64,000 nt of DNA from Thecaphora thlaspeos (lineage: Eukaryota; Basidiomycota; Ustilaginomycetes; Urocystidales; Glomosporiaceae), in NCBI GenBank assembly GCA_900291925.1, contig UWYS01000002.1, forward strand, positions 1,178,001 through 1,242,000. Direction: 5' to 3'. The translations under genes and the position numbers were made by a program. Position 1 is the stretch's first letter. Every line of letters starts with the position of its first letter. Below are positions 10,550 to 20,300 of this stretch, one piece after another. The notes below the pieces were generated by a model that worked only from the letters and a program-made list of their open reading frames with translations, made no database searches and had not been told where the DNA came from.

Positions 10550-11730
10550 GTTGTGCATTGCATGTAGTTGCCTTTTTGGTGTGGTCATCAACACAAGAGA
10601 TGGTGGTAGAAAAGGGAGGACAGCTTGCCAGGGAGACGCGTTAGCAAGCTTCAAAGTGGGGCGTGGCGTAAGATTCCCTCCCTCCGTACGAAGCCTGCTC
10701 CGAGGCGACCCAAAAGGCACCGAGGTAGATCCATCTTCGGCCATCAAGCAGCGTCGGCACCAGCGGCAGACAGGCAGAGGCATTCGTCCGGTCAAGATCG
10801 TTGCCGAACGCCTTGCGCACAGGTGGCTAGGGTAGGCTAGGGTAGGCTATGCTATCGCCCGTACTTAGCGTCTGTCCCTGCTGATCCTTCTCCTTGCTTT
10901 TAGACCACTATATGTCCCCCTACCCCTCCGCCTCCGCCTCTCCCTCCCGCTTGGCCAAGCCTCCTCTTCAGGCAAGGTCGTTCAGCTCTACCGGACCTTC
11001 ATTTGCGCTCTGACGCCGTCGCAACCGCAGCCACCGCAGCCACCGCAGCCATCGCCCGTAACCTCTTGATCTAGTTAGTCGTGTCGGAGGTGACCGGTAA
11101 GTGTCATAGCTGCCCCTTCCTCTTGCTCCTCACGTCTTTCCGTCTCCTGTGCTCTTCCTCAACGCCGTTCCAACTGTACGGACAGGTCATCTGGTCGACT
11201 CCTGGCTAGAGCAACTGCCACTCTCGGACTGGCGCATCCCTTCCTGGCCTTGTCCAGCTCCTTTGAGGATCTACCGCCATCGAGGCCGAGATAACCGAGA
11301 GACTGTCTCCTACAGCAGCGGCAGATAAGCCTACGACAGTACATCCGAGCGGACGGACGGGAGACCTCAAATACCGAAGTGCTTCTGCTCAGCTCGACCC
11401 CGCCCGGACAACGAGTCTCCATCTTTGACCGCCATCAGCAGCAGCGTCAGCTGCTCACCGTCCACTGCTCTGGATACAGACACCGCAAACCTGAGCCAGT
11501 CTCACCTCCGCCCGCTTCTGCTCCCCACGGCCCAGCAGCAGCTACAGCAAGCTGCTCGCAGCCAGCGTCGTCCATCGCTAGCAACGACCACGACCTCCTC
11601 GCTCGCTTCGCCGACCAGGTCGACGTTCGACGATAGCGCCAGCGTCTCGACGAACGCTACATCGGCCTCTTTCAGCTCGGGCCCGGAAGATTCACGCCAC
11701 CGAGACCTGCAGTCGACGAAGCCTCGCAAG
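10550..11730. other. Upstream region and probable 5' leader of the Gln-rich gene
   Basis: It contains GGCTAGGGTA direct repeats (about 10825-10850), ACCGCAGCC repeats (about 11022-11050), and a 33-codon upstream frame (10912-11013). A good intron candidate starts GTAAGTG at 11097 with a possible acceptor at 11185. The frame of the downstream protein is open back to 11329 but has no ATG before 11731. An upstream coding exon may therefore be spliced in. Confidence 0.4.
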
Positions 11731-13926
11731 ATGATCGTCGAAACGGTCGAAGACAGACAGAGGAGGCGCGAGTCCCTGCACCTCCACGCGAGCGACGGCT
11801 TCCCCAACTCTCCGCCACGATCGAACAGTCGGACAAACCGTCATCGCAAAGACCAGACCGGATCGAAGGACCCTAACTCTGGCACCGTTGGCGGTGCGGT
11901 TCACCGCCGTACTGCCAGCCCGCTGCCACCTCCTGCGTCACCATCTCACCAGCATCTCGATCCGTACGACTACCTCGACCCTCACTATGCGCCGAGCAGC
12001 CAGCACCATCAGCGGGGAGAAGAACTGCTTCTGCGTGCGCACGAATCTCGCCATCGCTATGCTGCGCGTTCGCGTTCGCGCGAAACCGAGTCTCGGATGT
12101 CGGGCGAAGCGGCGTGGGACGATCGGAGCGTCGTCGACACGTTCGAGTGGAACCGCCGCGCCTCCATCCATCTGTCCAGCGGCATGACGACCGATACCGA
12201 GGAAGACGACCACGAAGGATGTATCGACGAACACGATGCGGGCACAAGGGCCAGAAGGAGTAGAAGGGAGTCCATGCAGGATGATAACGCTACGCCCAAG
12301 CAGCCGCAGCCGAGACATGCCCCGTCCGCCTGGAGCCTACATGCGGGTGCGAGGACGGTACAGCGTAAAGCGAGTCGGACGTCGTTCCTGCCCAACCTAC
12401 ACAATCCTCCCGCCGCACATCCCACTGCCTCGGCGGAGAAGAGGGAGAGCTGGAGCAACCGCGGAGCTAGCTATGGCGGCGGCGGCGACGCGACGATGAC
12501 GACGCCCAAAGCGATCTCGGACGACTATGAGGTGACGGTGTTGAGGAGGGAGGTGGAGCAGCTTCGCATGGCCCTCATGCAAAGGGCGGTGCACAACGAG
12601 GGCGATGGATGGAACCTACCGGTCAATGGCAAGAGACCGCCTTCGAGCGCCGTGGTTCGTCGGGTCGGCGAGCCGATGCCAGAAGGAGACAGGAAGTCCT
12701 CGACTGTCGTCGTCGCTGCGGGCGCCAAGCCGATCCCTTCCAACCCGCTACCGCCGCCGCCACCGCCTCACGTCCACAACTCCCTCGACGAACGAGAGCG
12801 AGAGCGGGAGCGGAAGCGCGATGACAGGTTCGTCGGCGGCTACGGCGGACTGAACCTTCCCACCCATCCTCACCCGCAAGCTTACGCGTCGTCCCGCTCG
12901 CGTCAGCCGTCGTACGACCTTTCGTACGGCGCCATCGCACCACATGACGGTTATACCTTCGCAACCTCTGGCCCGTCGTCAGATCGCTACCATCACCTCG
13001 CCACGGGCACTGTTCCTGTTCCCGCTCCTGCTCCTCACCACGCTCACGGCTACTACGCAACACCAGGCGATGCTCGTCTACAGCGCAAACCCTCTTCTCA
13101 ATTCCCAAACCACCATTCCGCAACATACGACGGTCATTACCATCAACGAGTCTACCCGATATGCGGGGATAGCGTACCACCTAAGTACATCTCCGGTCCA
13201 CCTAGCACCGCCTGGCCGGACGAATCAGTCAGTCAAGTGGGCAGTGGAGAGTCTCGAAAAGTCGACGAATTGGCGAGAAAGGTAGAAGTGTTGGAGGCTT
13301 TGTTGCGTGGTTCCTTTGCTGTTGCGCCATCGGGACGGAGTGGTGCCGAAGATGCCAAATCAGCCCAGCAGCAACAGCAGCAACAACAACAACAACAACA
13401 ACAGCAGCAGCAGCAGCAGCAGCAGGGAGCAACAACAACAACGACGAGTCGGATATCGACATCGAGTTCTCTTCGATGTTCAGACGTCGTTCGATCGTCA
13501 GACGTCTCTCGACCCTACGCACACGTCCACACCAACGATAGTTTCACATCTTCCCTCCAACCCGGTGCCTCACCCGCTTCAGCATACGTCTACAACGCCA
13601 CCCACTCGTTAGACGTTCCTTCCTCTCTCGACCTTATACGATCCTCTTCTTCCACCACCTCCCACTCTCACCCTCAGCTGCACCAGGGACAGCAGGAACA
13701 ACAACAGGGACAGAAGAAGAAAAAGACCATTTCAGCTTTGTTCGGATTGACGAGCAACTCCTCCTCACCGACCGCCGTCGGAGAGACGCGAGCAGACGAA
13801 GCGACGGTGGAGATGAAGACTACGGCGGTTAGTTGGAGTAGAAAGAGGACGGAAAAGACTCAAGTGCCGAAAGTTAAAGTCAGACAGGGTCCCGGTAGAG
13901 GGAGGGTTTATATCGCCCTGGCGTAG
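11731..13926 (+). CDS. Gln-rich low-complexity protein of unknown function
   Basis: I do not recognise this protein. From the first in-frame ATG (11731, RKMIVETVEDRQRRRESLHL) it is 731 residues. The frame is open for about 134 more codons upstream without an ATG, so a spliced 5' exon is possible. It is mostly Ser/Pro/His/Arg-rich and disordered-looking. Two short heptad-like stretches stand out: DDYEVTVLRREVEQLRMALM, and KVDELARKVEVLEALLRG just before a run of 20 Gln (13366-13425, mixed CAG/CAA). A Lys cluster (GQKKKKTISALFGL) and a basic C terminus (RQGPGRGRVYIALA) follow. Coiled coils next to poly-Gln suggest a scaffold or regulatory protein; this is inference only. It converges on the siroheme gene with a 136-bp gap. 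Confidence 0.7.
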   Translation: MIVETVEDRQRRRESLHLHASDGFPNSPPRSNSRTNRHRKDQTGSKDPNSGTVGGAVHRRTASPLPPPASPSHQHLDPYDYLDPHYAPSSQHHQRGEELLLRAHESRHRYAARSRSRETESRMSGEAAWDDRSVVDTFEWNRRASIHLSSGMTTDTEEDDHEGCIDEHDAGTRARRSRRESMQDDNATPKQPQPRHAPSAWSLHAGARTVQRKASRTSFLPNLHNPPAAHPTASAEKRESWSNRGASYGGGGDATMTTPKAISDDYEVTVLRREVEQLRMALMQRAVHNEGDGWNLPVNGKRPPSSAVVRRVGEPMPEGDRKSSTVVVAAGAKPIPSNPLPPPPPPHVHNSLDERERERERKRDDRFVGGYGGLNLPTHPHPQAYASSRSRQPSYDLSYGAIAPHDGYTFATSGPSSDRYHHLATGTVPVPAPAPHHAHGYYATPGDARLQRKPSSQFPNHHSATYDGHYHQRVYPICGDSVPPKYISGPPSTAWPDESVSQVGSGESRKVDELARKVEVLEALLRGSFAVAPSGRSGAEDAKSAQQQQQQQQQQQQQQQQQQQQGATTTTTSRISTSSSLRCSDVVRSSDVSRPYAHVHTNDSFTSSLQPGASPASAYVYNATHSLDVPSSLDLIRSSSSTTSHSHPQLHQGQQEQQQGQKKKKTISALFGLTSNSSSPTAVGETRADEATVEMKTTAVSWSRKRTEKTQVPKVKVRQGPGRGRVYIALA
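13366..13425 (+). repeat. Poly-Gln CAG/CAA tract
   Basis: Twenty consecutive Gln codons within the unknown protein, with an interrupted CAG-CAA-CAG pattern. The tract is likely to vary in length between strains. Confidence 0.9.
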
Positions 13927-14062
13927 CAGGTCGGCCTCGTCTTGGTCATGTTTTCGTTCCATCCCACCCGGTTCTCTCTCGACGTCGTCGTCGCCACGTT
14001 TTTCATTTCGTTCTTGGTGGCCAACAACAGCGTTTCTCTCTTATTTCTCCTCGTTGCGACCG

Positions 14063-16780
14063 CTAAGCATCCATCTGTGCCAACCTAGCACGTATCTCTG
14101 CATACTCTCTATCCTGGGCGTAGGCCACGTCGTCGCTCGCAGGTACGTTTGCTGTCTCTCCGTGTGCCCATCCACCCTGCGGTTTGCCATCGACGTATCG
14201 CGGTCCCGCCCAACCTGTCTCTGTGCGTGTCGTCCATCCTATCCTTGCATTGTCATTTGCGTCTGTCGAAGACGAGGGTTCCGTCGTTGAGGATGGGACC
14301 AATTCGTGCAGGGCCTTTCGATACGCCTCGTCCAACCCCTCTCTCAGCACATACGTCTTGCCGTTTAACCACCTATCGATCCTGCTCTTGTCCCTTTTCT
14401 GCAGTTCTTCCTCTGCCTCGCTCTGACTGCCTGTCGTTTCGGTGGATTCAACTGCATCGTCTGAGATCGCAACATCCCCTTCTCCTGCCAACGATAGTAC
14501 CGCCCATCCAATCACCATCATACCGGGTGGACGTTGTTCTCCACTCCTCTCCAATGCTTCAACGATCGAGGCAAGCGTGGACGCTACCATCCTCTGATCT
14601 GGCGAACTCGCCCTTTCGATGATGGCGATCGGCGTATGAGGTGGGAAGGGAGAACCGTCTCTCTCGCCTATACTCGATTCCTCCTCCGCCTCGGTCGGTG
14701 CCGAGGTCGAGAGACCGAGGGAAGAATTGCCCGTCAAGGTTTGCACGACCGCCTTCAACCTCGCTACGCCCATCAGGACTACCACCGTGCGTCCCCTCTC
14801 GTACCCGGGTAAACGGACCTTCTTTCCACCCCGTCCGACTCCCGTGCACAGTACGAGACTGTCCGCCGCCCCACGTTGCGTCACCGGTATACCGAGCATC
14901 AGTGGGGCAGCTAGCGCAGAGCTGATACCAGGCACGACGGTGCACTCTATCCCCGCCCTGCGGAACGCCAGCACCTCTTCCCCTCCTCGACCGTAGACGA
15001 AGGGATCTCCCTGCTTGAGTCGAACCACATTCTTCCCTTCCTCCAGCGCCGCCCGCAGAGCCATGGCGATCAATTCCGATTGCGCACCTTCGGCGTTGCC
15101 CGGGAACTTTTTCGCAATTTCCAGCGGCGTGGAAGAGGGAATGAGACGCAGGATCGAAGAGGGCACCAGCTTGTCGCTCAGGATCAGGTGGGTCTGCGGA
15201 GAAGAGAGCAGGCGGTGAGCCAGCACCGTCAATAGGCCCGGGTGGCCTGGTCCCGACCCGAGCAGGTAGATATGACCCCGTTTCTGGCGGAGCGGAAGCG
15301 GAGGTCGAATTACGAGGGAGTGTTGCGAGCGGGCGCGCGAGTGGCGCTCGGGAGAGGAGGTGCGCGAGATCCCACGACCGCGGTCCGTCGCTCTGGCTTC
15401 GGCGTCTGTTCCTGATTCGACCGTGGCCGCCCGTGTCCCGTTTATGTCGTCGCTGGCGGTCGTGGACCCGTCCGCCGCGCTCGCCTCGACTGCCTCGACG
15501 GGCGTGTTCAGGCTGGGCGCCGCCGATGCATCCGCCGCCGGCTGTTCGCCCGCATAGGTGCTGAGGACGCCCTGCATCTGCTCCCACCTTAGCCCACCGA
15601 GGTACTCGATGGGCCAGTACTCGCTGATCTGCGCCACCCACCGCATCCTCCTCTTTGTCCTCTCGACCGCCTCCTCCCTCTCCCTCTCGCTCAGGACGTG
15701 CCTCTTGGCTGCCGCAGCGGACGTGTTGAGGGCGGCCCTGAGGCTACTGGCCGCCCTGTCCATCGGGTTCTTGGGCGTCAGCTGCGGGACGGGACTGTTG
15801 AGCGGCGTTGTGTCGAAGCTGAGGTCCTCTTCCTCGACATTCTTGTAGCCGGTGCCCGAGGCGGTGCGTTCGCGTATTGGTCTTCGCGTCTTCGGCTTTT
15901 GCGCCGACGGCTGCGCAGGAGCAGATGCAGGCGAGCCGGTGGAGTCGCCGGCGTGCGGAGACGAGTGGTCCTGGTCCTCTTGCTTGGCCATGTCGCGCAT
16001 CCGACCGACCTTTTCGACGGCATCGCCCACGTTGCGCGGCAGGGCGCCGACGAGCTCCCTCCGAATGCGCCCGGCAAGTCGACAGCCGCGGCCGTTCGTG
16101 GTGACTGCGATCTGGAGCGGCGAAGAAGACGAGCCCGTTGCCTGCGCACTGGATTTCGCCAATGTTGGCTCGATGCAAGGAAAGCGGTGCGAGGCGGGGA
16201 AGCTAAAGTCGCACAAGTCTGGCTTGTCGGCTACGTTGATGGGGATGCGTCTTTGTCTGCAGAGCTTCGAGACGATCGCTGCTCGTTCGTAGGCGGTCTG
16301 ATTCGGTGGTGCTGCTGAGCCGTCGTCGGCGATACGTGGCCCTTGTTGCTGCGCGACGTCGCCCGAGTGCAAGGTGTCGGTGATGCAGACGATGAAGATT
16401 GAGTTTGCCTCTCCCTCGTCCATCTTGTCGAGCAGCTGGGACCATGTGTGTCGTGTCGCCTCTTCCTGTGCCGTGGCTACTGCATCGTAGCGCACAACCT
16501 TGTAACCGACCTGGTTCTGCTCGACCCTGTAGCGTATCTCATCGCAGACCTTGTCCGAGCTGAGGGGATCCTTTGCGCCATGCTGAGCGCCTTGGCGCTG
16601 TACGGCGACGACGATGGGACGAATGCCCGCCTCGAGGCAGGCGAAGCAGCGGGATGCGGCGAGCTTGCCCGTGCCGAGGATAAGGGCGACCTTGCCAGTC
16701 GGTGGACGGTGCGAGAGGAGGAGGCTGGCGGCGGGGTCAGGGGGCGGAAAGTGGTGCGGGATGGTGGAAGAGTTGGGCAT
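14063..16780 (-). CDS. MET1: Bifunctional siroheme synthase: precorrin-2 dehydrogenase-like plus uroporphyrinogen-III C-methyltransferase
   Basis: An intronless 905-residue enzyme for siroheme, the cofactor of sulfite and nitrite reductases. The N-terminal third is Met8/CysG-like: a Rossmann signature (ALILGTGKLAASR, about 32-44), INVADKPDLCDFSFPA, and LQIAVTTNGRGCRLAGRIRR. The C-terminal part is a SAM-dependent uroporphyrinogen-III methyltransferase: IYLLGSGPGHPGLLT, then VVRLKQGDPFVYGRGGEE and VVPGISSALAAPLMLGIPVTQ. A Ser/Thr/Ala-rich linker separates them. The start at 16780 is the first ATG ahead of the Rossmann domain; the frame stays open further up but has no ATG close by. Yeast splits these activities between Met1 and Met8. 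Whether the N-terminal part also chelates iron is unknown. Confidence 0.88.
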   Translation of the reverse strand: MPNSSTIPHHFPPPDPAASLLLSHRPPTGKVALILGTGKLAASRCFACLEAGIRPIVVAVQRQGAQHGAKDPLSSDKVCDEIRYRVEQNQVGYKVVRYDAVATAQEEATRHTWSQLLDKMDEGEANSIFIVCITDTLHSGDVAQQQGPRIADDGSAAPPNQTAYERAAIVSKLCRQRRIPINVADKPDLCDFSFPASHRFPCIEPTLAKSSAQATGSSSSPLQIAVTTNGRGCRLAGRIRRELVGALPRNVGDAVEKVGRMRDMAKQEDQDHSSPHAGDSTGSPASAPAQPSAQKPKTRRPIRERTASGTGYKNVEEEDLSFDTTPLNSPVPQLTPKNPMDRAASSLRAALNTSAAAAKRHVLSEREREEAVERTKRRMRWVAQISEYWPIEYLGGLRWEQMQGVLSTYAGEQPAADASAAPSLNTPVEAVEASAADGSTTASDDINGTRAATVESGTDAEARATDRGRGISRTSSPERHSRARSQHSLVIRPPLPLRQKRGHIYLLGSGPGHPGLLTVLAHRLLSSPQTHLILSDKLVPSSILRLIPSSTPLEIAKKFPGNAEGAQSELIAMALRAALEEGKNVVRLKQGDPFVYGRGGEEVLAFRRAGIECTVVPGISSALAAPLMLGIPVTQRGAADSLVLCTGVGRGGKKVRLPGYERGRTVVVLMGVARLKAVVQTLTGNSSLGLSTSAPTEAEEESSIGERDGSPFPPHTPIAIIERASSPDQRMVASTLASIVEALERSGEQRPPGMMVIGWAVLSLAGEGDVAISDDAVESTETTGSQSEAEEELQKRDKSRIDRWLNGKTYVLREGLDEAYRKALHELVPSSTTEPSSSTDANDNARIGWTTRTETGWAGPRYVDGKPQGGWAHGETANVPASDDVAYAQDREYAEIRARLAQMDA

Positions 16781-17359
16781 GGTGGTTGCGAGACGAGGGC
16801 GAGGAAGCGTTGGTGACTGACCGTCTAGGATGAGAGGTGGGCGGTGTGTCGGTGCTGCGGGGGGAAAAGGACGGCGCTGTGATGGTGGTGGGAAGGAGGA
16901 TGGCAGCGCAAGGTGCTCCGATAGTCTGCCCACCCGCGGGGTGGGCTGCACGACACTCTTAACCCTGAGAATAGGATTCTGCTTGTGCGGTGTGACTTTG
17001 TCGAGGAGTGCGTTGCGTGCCTGTTCTTCTTCCAGGCCCAAAGCCTTCCCCTTCCGACGCGCTTATCTGCCTCGCCTCGAACGCAGAGCGGGTCACCCGG
17101 TGTGGAGGCAGCGGGTCACCCGCCCGTGTCTCTCAAGTTACTCACGCTGCTCCCCATTTGTCAGCCAAGGCCGCCAAGCGCCACGCCACTCAAACTTGCA
17201 GTCACATCAAGATCACTCTCTCATAACATCTCGAGCTAGTCTCGGCATGCGCTGCTTGGAGTACAAGGACACGTCTACTAGAACACACGGGGTTCCGCAC
17301 GGTAAAACGAGGGGAAAGAAAGGGGACCAGCACAGGCCATGCACAAAGGCGACGCCCGC
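16781..17359. other. Intergenic region
   Basis: This is the siroheme-gene promoter side and the 3' flank of the SANT gene, both on the minus strand. I see no supported gene. The SANT gene's last codons (GAGAG then GTAGGC) could act as a donor, so a further 3' exon in this gap cannot be excluded. Confidence 0.4.
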
Positions 17360-20300
17360 CTACCTCTCCTGTTGCTCCCTATGGTGCTGCTGATCGCGCT
17401 GATGTTCGCGCTGCTGCTGTTGCTGGTGGTGCCACCTCTGTTCGTCGGGCGTCATTGGGCGGGTCGGACGTCCCAGTGTGGACGCAATCGGACGGCTGCT
17501 GCTGCCAAACGAGCCCAGCAGCGGCGGCAACGGCGGCCCTCCGCCTCCCGCTCCAGTCGAGGGCGAGAGAGAAGGCGTCTTCCTCGTCGCACCATGCGCG
17601 CCGTATGTCGAGTACGGGTTTGTCATCGATCGATACGCAGATCCGGCCGACGAATAGGCGACGCCAGTGCTCAGCGGACCGTGGCCGTAGCCGTGCGGGC
17701 TGCCGGACGCCGGTGGCGGCGACGAGGCGCTAGCCGTGGGTCCGCCGCCGCTCGGTGACTCGCGGCTGCTGTGCCAACGATGCAGCTCTTCGGGCGATCC
17801 ATCGCTCCTCGCGCCACCTCCTCCCACCTGGGCGTAGGCCGAACCGGGTAGTGCACGCCCGCGCATTGCCATCGAAGGCGGGGCGTTGCTCGCATACAGG
17901 GCCGACGGTCCCGGCGAGGCAGAGTACCGGCCGTACGGCGACATCGAGGGGTACGACGGCGCCGCAGATGACGCTCGCTCGTACGCGGCGCCAACGGCAC
18001 TAACACCAGAGGCCGCGTGCCGCCCACCTGTGCCGCTGCCGCCGCCGCCTCCATGATGGTTGGGAGGGCCTGTCGCATGTTCGAGGGCTTCCAGGGATGA
18101 GACAGGACCCGATCGGTGGATGAGGCCGGGCGTGGAGCTACGATACTCGGGCTGGGCGCTGTACCTCGCCTGCTGCTGCTGCTGCGCCGACTGGGCCGGC
18201 GAAGGCGAGTAGGACTCAAGTGCGCCGGTAGGTGGCAGAGTCAGAGGAGGACGCTGCTGCTGCTGCTGCTGCTGAAGGGCGGACTGCGAGGTTAGCGAAG
18301 ACGAAGGCTGGGCCGCATAGCGCGAAGGGTATCCCGCACTCGATGCGCGCTCCACCTGGAACGCCGAGGGAGGCGGCATCCCAGCGTACGAATGCGTGCT
18401 ACTGGGCTGGCGCTGAACACCGAACGCCTCGTACCGCTTGGCCGTCATCGACTCGCCGGCCTTCGTCGTCGTCGTCGCAAACGTCCGGCTCTGCGGACCT
18501 TCCGCCGTCAGGGGTTGATGATCGATGTCGGCCAGACCGTGAGATGCCGCTCCGACTCTCTCGATGCCTTCGCTCCGTCCATCGCGGTCGCGGCCCTCGG
18601 CACTTAGGCCGCTACCGCGGTCGCCGAACCAGTCGTTGATCGACGAACGACGCTTACGGTTCTGGTCGGTGGCGCTCTCCTCGTTGAGCAGGCTATTAAT
18701 TTGTAGCCCACGATAGCCCGATGAAGGCGGCGAGTCGGGTACGTCTCTTCCTCCGTCCGAGACGACGCGCAACCCGGCTGGCTGACCGACGGGTGTCGCC
18801 GACATTGCTCGCGGAACCGGTGCGACCGTGGCGAAGTAGCTGCTTCGGTTGGTCTCGGGCGCCGTGACCGGTGTTGTCAAACCGCTCGAGAGGCCGCTCG
18901 GGCCCATCGGAGAAGGTCGGCGAGTGATGCCCGCCGCGGCGGCCGCAGAACCGGCATGAGCGCCGACGGCACCAACATTCAAGCCGGTGCCGCCGCCGGT
19001 GAAGCGCGGACGGGCAAATGCCGACGCCGCCTGAATACGCTCCTCGAGCGACAGAGCAGCGTTCTGGTCGGCTAGTGATGCGGCTTCGGCAAAGTCGGGC
19101 TCGGTAGCGTTGCGGGAGAAGTAGTTGCGCGCCTGGGCGGCCGACTTCTGCGTCAGCGCAGACGCGATGGCTTCCCAGTTCTTGCCGTGCAGCGCCAGCG
19201 ACCGGAGGAACTCGGACCTCTCGGCGACTGACCAGTAGGACGACGTAGGCTGCCGCGTTTTGGCTTTGCTGCCTGCTGCCGCCTCGCCGCCCTCGACGCC
19301 CTCGAGCGCGCCCCCGGCCTTACCGCCTCGGCGCTGCTTCTTGGGCGCCCTCTGGACGTCAGAGTCGGTCGACATCGACATGTCCGGCCCTGCATCGATA
19401 CCGGCCATTCCAGCAGCAGCTTGGTCGTAGTCAGCGACTGCATCGGCCGCCCCTGCGTCGGTTAAAGGCGCATCTGGGGCGGACGGAGGGCCAAAGAGCC
19501 CAGCGAGCGCGCCCAACGCCTCCGCAGCGGCGAGATCGCTGTCGGCGTGCAGCAGAGCAGCCGACGACGCTGGTGCGGTGGTAGGAGCCGCGGTGGACGT
19601 CGGTGCCGTCGCTGGGATAGCCGCCCTCGCGGAGGCCGGGGCGGTGGAAGCTGGAATCTGCGGCAGCGCCGGCTGGGCCTGATTGGCAGACGAGGAGGCA
19701 GGATATGGCTCGACGTCGAGAGAAGACTTCATCGCTTGCACAGGCAAGGATGTGGGCGTGGGCGCCGTCGGCTGGGCAGCGCTGGTGGAAGGCGGCGGAA
19801 GGTCGGCGAAGCTCTCCTTCTTGACCGCTGCATTCTTGCCTCGCTTCGCCTTTTCAGCGCCGCCTTCCGTCTTGGCTCGCTTGGCCTTTGGACCGCCCCG
19901 CTTCTTCTCGGCAGGGCGCGGGTGCTGATCTTGTTCGGCATCGGGGACGTCGTCGCCCGCTGACCTTTTCTGCCCGGCGCTGTTGTCGAGCGCAGCAGAA
20001 CCATCGTCTTCAAGGCTGCCGTTGCTGTTATTGGCCGTAGCGCCGCCGACGTCGTTGATTGCAGTGGCGGTCATCTTGGGCCGAGCGCCGCCGCCACCAC
20101 GACGGGCCGTATTGGTCACGGACGGCAGCGGCGGATCGGATCGGTTCGCTGCCTCGCGGGCCGTCGGCGGCGACGGCGCACCTCCAACTGCACCTCCACC
20201 TCCCGCATCATCGTCGTCGAACTCGTCGCCCTTGGCCAATTTGAGGTCGGCCATCAGCGCGCTACCCTTGGCCTTCTTCGGCTTGACGCGCGACTTGCGT

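Noticed and set aside
16781..17041. Longer N terminus for the siroheme enzyme up to 17041
   Set aside because: The codon there is TTG and the extra residues are low complexity; the ATG at 16780 is just ahead of the domain.
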